From the NCBI RefSeq assembly GCF_900110265.1, contig NZ_FODB01000015.1, forward strand, positions 1 through 62,736: a stretch of 62,736 nucleotides of DNA. The letters are read 5' to 3'. Origin of the DNA: Vreelandella aquamarina. GTDB taxonomy: Bacteria; Pseudomonadota; Gammaproteobacteria; Pseudomonadales; Halomonadaceae. The number at the start of each line of letters is the position of its first letter. Positions within the stretch are counted from its first letter, which is position 1. Of the stretch, positions 27,617-34,922 are shown piece by piece. The position numbers and the translations under genes are program-made. Below the pieces are notes generated by a model. That model did no database searches, was not told the DNA's origin, and saw nothing but the letters and a program-made list of their open reading frames with translations.

Positions 27617-29557
27617 TTAGTCAGCAGGTTTGGCGACCAGCGATCGTGTCTCTTCACGGGCTTCCGTGAGTGATACGCGCAGGCTATCGCCCAGCTTGAA
27701 GCGCTCTTCGCCTTCGATCTGAATGCGGCCCTCTTTGTCATCGATGACCACTTTATCGCGGTCACTGTGCATCAAGGGGGCAGGCACGAACGCCGTCGCG
27801 CCGTTTTCTATCAGGCGAACCCGCATGCCGCCACGGTTGATTGCCATGATTTCGGCGTCGAAGGTGTCCTGATTCTGCGCCGCCGGGGTCAGGTAGCGCA
27901 CGTAAAGCCAATCTTTCACGTCGCGCTCGGCCATACGGTTCAAGCGGCGGCGCTCGGTGAGCTGCTCGGTGAGCTGCTGGCTGGCTTCTGCCGGAGCCTG
28001 CTCACCCTTCAGCACGCGCTTGATCAAGCGGTGGTTGACCATATCGCCATACTTACGAATCGGCGAGGTCCAGGTGGCGTAGGCGGGCAGCCCCAGGCCG
28101 AAGTGCGGGCCAGGCTGGGCCGACATGCTGGTGAAGCCCTGGAAACGGCGCAGGCGCGCATCCAGCCAAGCGTCGTCGCGGCTTTCAAGCGCACGCTTCA
28201 GCTCTTTATAGTGGGCAAGCTCGGTAAGTGCTTCCTGGGCCACTTCGATGTCTTGAGTCGCCAGGAACTCTTGTGCCGCTTCGGCTTTTTCCGGCTCGAA
28301 AGCGCGGTGTACGTTGAAGATGCCGTGGCCGATATGGCTAGCCAGGAAATCCGCGCAGCAGGCGTTGGCAGCAATCATCGACTCTTCGATCATACGGTTG
28401 GCAATGCGGCGGTCTTCGGTATGAATCCCCAGCACGTTGCCCGCTTCATCCAGATCAAACACGTAATCAGGACGATCTTTAAATACCAGCGCGTGCTCGT
28501 TGCGCCACGCGGTACGCGCTTCGGTCAGCTCACGCAGGGCGTGTAGCTGCTCGGCAATATTATCTGCCGGTGCCCAGTCGCCTTGGCCTTCAATCCAATC
28601 AGAGACGCGCTCGTACACTAGCTTAGCGTGGGACTTCACGTTGGCCGCGAAGAAGCGGTAGTCACCCAGGCTGCCGTCGGCGTTAATGTTCAGCGTGCAG
28701 GCCAGGGCAGGGCGCTCTTGGCCTTCCCGCAGCGAGCAAAGATCATCCGCCAACTGCTCGGGCAGCATGGTCACGTTCTGGCCCGGCAGGTACACGGTAA
28801 ATGCACGGACGCGGGCTTCCAGGTCAGCAGCGTGGCCCTCATCCACATAAGCGGTGGGGTCGGCAATCGCCACGCTCAGCTGCCAGCCGCCTTCCGGGCG
28901 TGCCACTACGTGCAGCGCGTCATCCATATCGCGGGTTTTTTCACCGTCGATCGTGAAGTACGGCTGCTCGGTGAGGTCTTCACGGGTGAGGCCTTCATCG
29001 TGCAGCGGCCAGTCGCTGCCGGCATCCGGGCACTCTTGCTCCAGTGCGTGGCGAGCAAGCGTCACGCGCCACGGCACGGCCGGGTTATCGGCTTTGGCCA
29101 CTAGCTCATCAATCTGAGTGAAGAAGCCGCGGTCGTTCTCTTTTAGCGGGTGACGCACCAAACGCGCCACGACCCAATCGCCGTCGGCAATCGAGTCTTC
29201 ATCCAGGCTGTTTTTGATGCGTGCTTTTAGAACGTTGCGAATCGAGGGGTGATCCGGCACCACCGCGAGACGGCCTTCGCGCTTTTGCACGCGAGCAACG
29301 AAGCGGTCTAAACCGGCTTCAATAAGCTTTTCAGGCTCAACCGACTTTTTATCGCCGTTCTCGTGAATCACGGCTTCCACACGGTCGCCGTGCAGCACCT
29401 GTTTCATGGCGGGGGGCGGCACGAAATAGGATTCGCCGCTATCAGTTTCAAGAAAACCAAAGCCTTTTTCTGTGGCTTTGATCACCCCTTCAGCGCGCGG
29501 GGTGGTTTCACGGATCTGTTGCTTGAGCTGGGCAAGCAGGGAGTTGTTTTGAAGCAT
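27617..29557 (-). CDS. rnb: Exoribonuclease II
   Basis: A 646-residue 3'-5' processive exoribonuclease. The N-terminus (NNSLLAQLKQQIRETTPRAEGVIKATEKGFGFLE) closely matches E. coli RNase II rather than the longer RNase R. Order: two cold-shock OB domains, the RNB catalytic domain with acidic residues in EKTRDMDDALHV, and a C-terminal S1 domain. Residues around AYATWTSPIRKYGDMVNHRLI close the active site. The frame is open up to 29653, but the ATG at 29557 gives the family N-terminus and length (E. coli 644). No good ribosome-binding site is seen. It is single, with its own terminator. Confidence 0.94.
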   Translation of the reverse strand: MLQNNSLLAQLKQQIRETTPRAEGVIKATEKGFGFLETDSGESYFVPPPAMKQVLHGDRVEAVIHENGDKKSVEPEKLIEAGLDRFVARVQKREGRLAVVPDHPSIRNVLKARIKNSLDEDSIADGDWVVARLVRHPLKENDRGFFTQIDELVAKADNPAVPWRVTLARHALEQECPDAGSDWPLHDEGLTREDLTEQPYFTIDGEKTRDMDDALHVVARPEGGWQLSVAIADPTAYVDEGHAADLEARVRAFTVYLPGQNVTMLPEQLADDLCSLREGQERPALACTLNINADGSLGDYRFFAANVKSHAKLVYERVSDWIEGQGDWAPADNIAEQLHALRELTEARTAWRNEHALVFKDRPDYVFDLDEAGNVLGIHTEDRRIANRMIEESMIAANACCADFLASHIGHGIFNVHRAFEPEKAEAAQEFLATQDIEVAQEALTELAHYKELKRALESRDDAWLDARLRRFQGFTSMSAQPGPHFGLGLPAYATWTSPIRKYGDMVNHRLIKRVLKGEQAPAEASQQLTEQLTERRRLNRMAERDVKDWLYVRYLTPAAQNQDTFDAEIMAINRGGMRVRLIENGATAFVPAPLMHSDRDKVVIDDKEGRIQIEGEERFKLGDSLRVSLTEAREETRSLVAKPAD

Positions 29558-29737
29558 GTGTTCAATCAGTTGGCGAGAGTAGGTTGCCACTATACGGATT
29601 CCCACTGGCTGCGCCAATCGTTGCCCCTGGGGAAGTGGTGACGGCGACGGCAAGTCAATGACTTACTTACGGTTGGCTGAATCGGTTAAGCTGAGCGAAC
29701 TGCAACGTTACTCTGCTAACGCACAAGGAGCGCTTTG

Positions 29738-30535
29738 ATGACCCCTCGCCTGATCGTTTCCGACCTTGACGGTACCCTGTTAGGCAGCGACCACCGGTTA
29801 CATGACAGCACCATTGAGGTGCTCCAAGAGTTGGTTCGGCAGGGGCACCACCTGGCGCTGGCTTCGGGTCGCCACTACCACGATATGCGCGTCTTCCGCG
29901 ATGAGCTGGGCGTGCCTGCTCACCTGATTAGCACCAACGGGGCTTACACCCACGACCCAGACGATGGCTTGGTTAGCGCGTCGCACCTCAACCCGGATCA
30001 CGCCCACGCGCTGATTCATTTACCCCGGCCGCCACAGGTGCGCCTCAACCTTTACCGCGAAGCGGGCTGGCATGTGGACGCCGAAGCGCCACACCTGCTT
30101 TCACTGCACGCCTCGACGGGCTTTCGCTATGAGGTTGTGCCACCGGAGCAGATGGACGCCAACGGAGTAGGTAAAGTGCTCTATTTGGGCGACCCGGATG
30201 CGCTGGCAGAGCTGGAAGCTCAGGCCCAAGCGGCGCATGGCGATGGGCTGCACATTACCTACTCCACGGTGGACTCGCTAGAGATCATGGCGGGCGGAGT
30301 GAATAAAGGCGTGGCGCTCGCGGCGTTGCTGGAGTCGCTTGGGCTCACCGCCGCCGACTGCCTGGCCTTTGGTGATAACCTCAACGACACCGAAATGCTC
30401 ACCTTGGCAGGCGAGGCCCAGGTGATGGCCAACGCTCATCCGGCGCTGTTCGATCGCGTGCCAGAAGCCCGGCGGATCGGCCACCACGGCGAAGCAGCGG
30501 TGGCGTTATTCCTGAAGCAGCGCTTTGGGCTTTAG
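29738..30535 (+). CDS. HAD-superfamily phosphatase, Cof type (HAD-IIB)
   Basis: A 265-residue sugar-phosphate-type phosphatase. Motif I is DLDGTLLGSD (nucleophile Asp9 or so), the cap covers about residues 85-185, and motif IV is GDNLNDTEML with the magnesium-binding Asp pair. It resembles YbiV/YidA and probably acts on small phosphorylated sugars or cofactors in the cytoplasm; the substrate is unknown. AAGGAG lies 7 bases before the ATG at 29738. It is divergent from rnb and sits alone. Confidence 0.9.
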   Translation: MTPRLIVSDLDGTLLGSDHRLHDSTIEVLQELVRQGHHLALASGRHYHDMRVFRDELGVPAHLISTNGAYTHDPDDGLVSASHLNPDHAHALIHLPRPPQVRLNLYREAGWHVDAEAPHLLSLHASTGFRYEVVPPEQMDANGVGKVLYLGDPDALAELEAQAQAAHGDGLHITYSTVDSLEIMAGGVNKGVALAALLESLGLTAADCLAFGDNLNDTEMLTLAGEAQVMANAHPALFDRVPEARRIGHHGEAAVALFLKQRFGL

Positions 30536-30621
30536 CATTTGTTGCTGTCATTATTGCTCTGCCACCTTAGTCGATAGCCGCTTGCGGTAGGCGGAGCGCT
30601 CCACCATCATCTAGCCCCTAA

Positions 30622-30825
30622 AACGATAATAACCTTCAGGAGTGGGGCGAGCTTGGCCTGCTAGGTGACTTAAATGAAGTGGCGGATGCCGAAGGCTGGA
30701 ACGACCTGTTACAGCCAGTGGTTATGGGTCTACGGCCAGAGCACTTCAGCGAAGAGGATGTGCGGCTGAGCGGTATTAATCGCGGTGACGCGCGGCGGGG
30801 GCGGGCTCTTTGTCGAGCCGCTTGA
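30622..30825 (+). pseudogene. Possible gene remnant: open frame without a start
   Basis: The frame is open from just after a stop at 30619-30621 to a TGA at 30823-30825, 67 codons. The translation contains a protein-like stretch, including EWGELGLLGDLNEVADAEG and VVMGLRPEHFSEEDVRLSG, rich in the hydrophobic/acidic pattern of real proteins. There is no usable start near its beginning; the only in-frame ATG is at 30724. The last ~15 codons lie antisense over the end of the ycjF-like gene and look random. I read it as the 3' end of a lost gene. I do not recognise the family. Confidence 0.35.
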
Positions 30826-31813
30826 TCTGCCGCCAGAGGTCTTGGCGGAGGTCGGCTAATTTGGGCTGCTCCTCTGGCGTGAACACTACGGGGCGGCACA
30901 GCCGCTGGGCACGCAGTCCCAGGCGGGCGCTCAGCAACCCGGTCGCCAAGCCCTGGCCTGCTCGCGCCGAAAGGCGGCCTGCCAAGTCCAGCGAGAGCAT
31001 GTCCATGCTGGCATCGGTGGCTAGTTCGCTGGCGCCTGCAAACGCCATGTTGTGCAATACATGGCGAAATAGCCGCAGGCGGCTGGCGTAGCCAAGCTCC
31101 AGCCCGTACAGACGGCTCAGCCGATCCACCATGGCCAGGCTGCGCCACGCCACCAGCGCCATATCCACCAGGGTTAGCGGGGAAACCGCTACCATGATGG
31201 CGGTTTCCCCCGACATCCGGGTAATCAACCGCTGGGCTTCCCGGTCACGGGGGGCGAGTAGGTGGTAGCGCAGCAGGGTTTGAATCTCTTCCCCGCTATG
31301 ATGCGGCTGACACGCCCGCTGAAAGGCCAGCCAGTGCGGGTCGTCGTTGCTCAGTGCAAGCTGCTGTTTTAACTGAACGGCCATCGCCTGGGCCTGCTGG
31401 CTGGAGCGCTGGGGAAGCTCGGCTAGGTTGGCCCGTAGCTGATCGTGCCGCTTTAAGCGCCGCAAACGGCCCAGCTCCTTGAGGAGCGATACGCCGCCCA
31501 AGCCAATCAGGCTAATCCCAAATAGCTGCCACGCCATCGCCATCCACTGGGACTGGAACAGCGCGTCAGGAATGCCGGTTGCAAGCTCTACCGTGCCGAG
31601 TGTGGCACCGCCTGCCAAGGCGAACATCAGCCCCCAGCGGCGCTTGCGAGGCGCGCCAAGGGTCTCTTCCGGCAGCGCTTTGAGTTCGGCTTGGGTCGCC
31701 AGCGGCTGGTGCGACTCAGTCGCTGCAAAGCGTTCGTGCTGGCGCAGGGTTTCCTGGGTAGGTTCGGGCGGCGCTTCGGTTTGGAAGTCGCGGCGGGGCT
31801 GAGGGTTGCTCAT
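30776..31813 (-). CDS. ycjF: YcjF-like membrane protein (DUF697/TIGR01620)
   Basis: A 345-residue inner-membrane protein. The N-terminal ~65 residues are polar; two transmembrane segments follow at about 68-130; the C-terminal domain has the conserved run SPLTLVDMALVAWRSLAMVDRLSRLYGLELG and GASELATDASMDMLS, which aligns well with E. coli YcjF. Its ATG overlaps the stop of the ycjX-like gene by 4 bases. In enterobacteria ycjXF belong to the phage-shock (Psp) regulon; no PspF site was looked for successfully here. The function is unknown beyond membrane stress. Confidence 0.92.
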   Translation of the reverse strand: MSNPQPRRDFQTEAPPEPTQETLRQHERFAATESHQPLATQAELKALPEETLGAPRKRRWGLMFALAGGATLGTVELATGIPDALFQSQWMAMAWQLFGISLIGLGGVSLLKELGRLRRLKRHDQLRANLAELPQRSSQQAQAMAVQLKQQLALSNDDPHWLAFQRACQPHHSGEEIQTLLRYHLLAPRDREAQRLITRMSGETAIMVAVSPLTLVDMALVAWRSLAMVDRLSRLYGLELGYASRLRLFRHVLHNMAFAGASELATDASMDMLSLDLAGRLSARAGQGLATGLLSARLGLRAQRLCRPVVFTPEEQPKLADLRQDLWRQIKRLDKEPAPAARHRD

Positions 31814-33198
31814 GTCAGTTTGTCTCCAATCAGCCAGTCAATCGCGGCGTCCATACGGATGTGGGGCAGTGCCTCGCTATCGGCGGGCAGCGGGCGGAAG
31901 CTGGGGAAATCAAATCCTTGCTGCTGCCAAAAATCGGCTTTGGGCAGGCGGCTGGGCACATCGCCGGGGTACACCAGCACGTCTTCACCTTCTAACGTGG
32001 TGCCTTTCAGCGCTGGCGTTCGCTTGCCATCATGAAGCACTTCGCGGGCCTCGGTGGCGCGAATGGCCGCCAGCGACAGCGCTTTCACCGGGATATCGGC
32101 AAAGCGTAAGTCTTTCAATGGCTCCGCCAGCAGCGCTTCTAACAGTTGCACCACGTGGGTGTGTTGGTCGGGTGTCACGTGGTCCGCCTTGGTGGCGGCA
32201 ATGGCGAGGCGGTCAATTTTAGGAGCGAACAGGCGGGTCAGCAGGCTGCGCTTGCCGTAATCAAAGCTCTTCATCAGCTGTTGCAGCGCGCGGGAAAGAT
32301 CCTCGAAACGCTCCGGCCCGGCGTTAAGCGCGCCCAGCACGTCCACCAATACAATCTGGCGGTCAAAGCGGCGAAAGTGGTCGCGGTAGAAGGGGCGCAC
32401 CACCTGCTGCTGGTAGTAGCGAAAACGCGCCGCCAGGGTGGCGTAGAGGCTCGACTCGGGCAGCGCGTCGAGGGTTTCTTTGGGAGTATCTAATCCGGGC
32501 AGCGGGAAGAACTGCAGCACCGGTGCGCCATCCAGCTCGCCGGGCAGCAAAAAACGCCCTGGCTGCAGGTCAGAGAAGCCCGCCTGCTTGGCACGACGCA
32601 GGCCGAGTGCATAGGCATCGGCCAGCGTGGCGAGCTGTGCTTCATCGGCTTCTGCCGTAGGGTCTAGCTGCTCTGACTCGGCCAGCCATTCGCTAAACAG
32701 TGCCCGGCGATGAGGGCCTTCGTGCTGGGCTTGGCTCTGGCTCCAGCTGTAGAAGTCGTGCTGCAGCAGCGGCAAATCCAGCAGCCATTCGCCGGGGTAG
32801 TCGAACAGATCCAGCGTCAGGTGAGCGATATCCGGCGTAAACCAACCCTGTTGGGCAGGGCGGTAGCGCAGCTGCAAGCGAAGCTCGCTAATGCCACGAG
32901 TGGGCTCGGGCCAGCGCGGCGGTGTATCTCTCAGCGATGCCATGCCGGGGTCATAAGGGAAGCGTGGCACGCCTAAGTCCGGCTGATTTAAACGCTGCGC
33001 GCCTAGCAGTCGACCTTCACGGGCAACCGGTAGCAGGTCTAACTGTGCTTCTACGCCTGCATGGCGTAGTTGGTTCACCAGCGAGGTTAAAAACGCCGTT
33101 TTACCCGCTTGCGAAAGGCCTGTCACCGCCAGCCGCAGCTGCCGGTCTCGGCTTCGCTCTAACAAATTGCTCAATTCGCGGCTTAACGGCTGGCGCAT
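31810..33198 (-). CDS. ycjX: YcjX-like P-loop NTPase (DUF463)
   Basis: A 462-residue GTPase-like protein. The Walker A motif is GLSQAGKTAF near residue 30, and LTLDLFDYPGEWLLDLPLL is the DUF463 signature around the switch II equivalent; AIAATKADHV supplies the guanine-specificity-like motif. The start at 33198 gives the same N-terminus as E. coli YcjX and has AAGGAA upstream. The frame stays open to 33357, but that Cys/Ser/Pro-rich extension is not family-like and would overlap the small gene at 33248. It is co-translated with the ycjF-like gene. Confidence 0.92.
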   Translation of the reverse strand: MRQPLSRELSNLLERSRDRQLRLAVTGLSQAGKTAFLTSLVNQLRHAGVEAQLDLLPVAREGRLLGAQRLNQPDLGVPRFPYDPGMASLRDTPPRWPEPTRGISELRLQLRYRPAQQGWFTPDIAHLTLDLFDYPGEWLLDLPLLQHDFYSWSQSQAQHEGPHRRALFSEWLAESEQLDPTAEADEAQLATLADAYALGLRRAKQAGFSDLQPGRFLLPGELDGAPVLQFFPLPGLDTPKETLDALPESSLYATLAARFRYYQQQVVRPFYRDHFRRFDRQIVLVDVLGALNAGPERFEDLSRALQQLMKSFDYGKRSLLTRLFAPKIDRLAIAATKADHVTPDQHTHVVQLLEALLAEPLKDLRFADIPVKALSLAAIRATEAREVLHDGKRTPALKGTTLEGEDVLVYPGDVPSRLPKADFWQQQGFDFPSFRPLPADSEALPHIRMDAAIDWLIGDKLT

Positions 33199-33247
33199 CC
33201 TGTCGCTTCCTTCATCGGGTGGGGCATCTTGGCGAGGTGGTGGAACG

Positions 33248-33439
33248 TTAGCGCTGCCACATAAAGACAAGTTGAGAGAGCATGGGCAGGGTCGCAATGA
33301 TAAAACCGACGACCGCGAGGCTATAGCCGGGCCAGCGGCGCTGCATTTTTTGTGCAAGCGTTAAGCCAACCAAGCACACCACCATACCGATCAGGTTAAA
33401 GGCAAGCGTGGCTGCTTCCAGCCATTGTTGTGGATCCAT
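33248..33439 (-). CDS. Small two-helix membrane protein, unknown
   Basis: A 63-residue protein with two hydrophobic segments (about residues 10-30 and 38-60), separated by QKMQRRWPGY. AAGGAG lies about 5 bases before the ATG at 33439; the longer reading from 33475 has no such signal. It precedes ycjX by 49 bases on the same strand and is probably in the same transcript. I recognise no family. Confidence 0.65.
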   Translation of the reverse strand: MDPQQWLEAATLAFNLIGMVVCLVGLTLAQKMQRRWPGYSLAVVGFIIATLPMLSQLVFMWQR

Positions 33440-33499
33440 CGTCGCTCCTTGGGGGTGTATCAATGGCTTGATCATAGCAAAGCCTTGATGAACCGATCA

Positions 33500-34369
33500 T
33501 TAACCGCGGCTTATTGTCGTCCCTAGCAGGTGCTGTGCCCCTGGTACTAACCAAACGGGGTCAAGGCGAGTATTGGCGGCTTCAACGCATAAAAAGTGTT
33601 TGGCGGCGTCGGCGGGTGTGTCGCTGGGCAGGTCGCTATCCGGGTGCCAGACCACCGTGGAGTCGCTGGACTGCTTACCGATGCGCAGCGTGCGCTGGCC
33701 GTCGTTGAGCAGCACCGCTTCATTGGTGTGATAAATACGGTCGACCGGGCCACGAATCGCCAGCGTGCCCTGTTGCTCAGATTCCGCAAAGTCACGCAGC
33801 TTATCCAAATAGCGCGCGCCTGCTAGGCCTTCTAAGCGGCATTGATGCACCTCATTAACGGCCAGGTAGGTATGCAGTGCGCCGCTGGTTTTGATCGGAG
33901 CATCGCCAATGTTTTCGCTGATGATCTCAACGTTTAGCCGCTGGGCGTTGGCTTGAATGACCACGCGGGCGGTGAGCTGGCTATGCAGACACTCTTCCGG
34001 CGAGAGATGGACCTCGATGCCTTCGGCGTGGTCGTCAACGGCGTCCAGACGCCACATGGCGTGGCGGGCAAGCCCATGGAAGGGGCCGTTACGCTCGGGG
34101 CTTTCGTCAGCGTAGCGCTCGTCGGCAAACCAGGGCCAGCAAAGCGGAATGCCGCCACGAATCGCGCCCGGCAGCGCCTGCGGCGTTGGCGTCACCCACA
34201 GCCAGCCGGTGTCGCCTGTTGGCTGAAAGTGCAGCACCTGTGCGCCTTGCAGGCTAATGACCATTTCCCCCCAGGCCATGTTGAAGAGTGCGACGTCACG
34301 GCCTTCCCAGGTGGCGCGTTGATGACCATCAACATGGCTAAGTAGCTGTTTAAGGGAGTCGGGAATCAT
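33500..34369 (-). CDS. D-hexose-6-phosphate mutarotase (YeaD-like aldose 1-epimerase)
   Basis: A 289-residue beta-sandwich enzyme that interconverts the anomers of glucose-6-phosphate. Motifs include RGGIPLCWPWF, HGLARHAMWRLD with the catalytic His, and TVVWHPD near the C-terminus with the Glu base in FLCVEAAN. The length matches E. coli YeaD (294). AGGATCC precedes the ATG. It is on the same strand as the ycjX group but separated from the small gene by 60 bases. Confidence 0.93.
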   Translation of the reverse strand: MIPDSLKQLLSHVDGHQRATWEGRDVALFNMAWGEMVISLQGAQVLHFQPTGDTGWLWVTPTPQALPGAIRGGIPLCWPWFADERYADESPERNGPFHGLARHAMWRLDAVDDHAEGIEVHLSPEECLHSQLTARVVIQANAQRLNVEIISENIGDAPIKTSGALHTYLAVNEVHQCRLEGLAGARYLDKLRDFAESEQQGTLAIRGPVDRIYHTNEAVLLNDGQRTLRIGKQSSDSTVVWHPDSDLPSDTPADAAKHFLCVEAANTRLDPVWLVPGAQHLLGTTISRG

Positions 34370-34498
34370 AAGAGGATCCTTGTGGGAAAAGGCAACAAAT
34401 GGGCAGAACAGTAGCGCCGTGTGCTATGGTAGGACAAGCATAGGTGGAAGGATAGGTTGAAGGTAAAACCCCAAGCTGAGTGAAACCAAGGAGGTAGT

Positions 34499-34741
34499 AT
34501 GGGCTTTATTGCGTGGTTAATCATTGGTGGTTTAGCTGGCTGGATTGCTGGCAACATCATGCGTGGCGGTGGTTTTGGTATTTTAGGCAACATCGGCGTG
34601 GGTGTGGTTGGCGCGCTCGTCGGGGGCTTCTTATTTAGTTTGCTGGGTTTACAGGCGGGTGGCTTTATCGGCTCGCTGGTCACGGCAACCGTGGGGGCGG
34701 TGGTCTTGCTATGGGTCATTAGTAAAGTCAAAAGCGCTTAG
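34499..34741 (+). CDS. GlsB/YeaQ/YmgE-family membrane protein
   Basis: An 80-residue Gly-rich protein with about three short transmembrane segments. MGFIAWLIIGGLAGWIAGNIMRGGGFGILGNI is interrupted here only for naming: it is the family opening (GLAGWIAG, then GNIGVGVVGALVGG). GGAGGT precedes the ATG. The family is induced by stress or stationary phase in many bacteria. It is a single gene with a strong terminator. Confidence 0.92.
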   Translation: MGFIAWLIIGGLAGWIAGNIMRGGGFGILGNIGVGVVGALVGGFLFSLLGLQAGGFIGSLVTATVGAVVLLWVISKVKSA

Positions 34742-34764
34742 CGCACGCTGCTCTTTGCGGTAAT

Positions 34765-34799
34765 CGCTGCCCGGCCTTTGTGCCGGGCAGCGCTGTTTT
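34765..34799 (+). terminator. Terminator after the GlsB/YeaQ-family gene
   Basis: CGCTGCCCGGC (34765-34775), CTTTGT loop, GCCGGGCAGCG (34782-34792), then CTGTTTT, 23 bases after the stop. Confidence 0.85.
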
Positions 34800-34922
34800 G
34801 TGCGGCTGCTATCGGTCTTGGCAGCAGATTCCGTTACACTATGCCGCTTTTGGCGGCCTCGTTGGTCTGTTCTGGTTGGTTATGGCTTTTATTGATCGCT
34901 TTCTGTTTCTTCGAGGTGTCTT

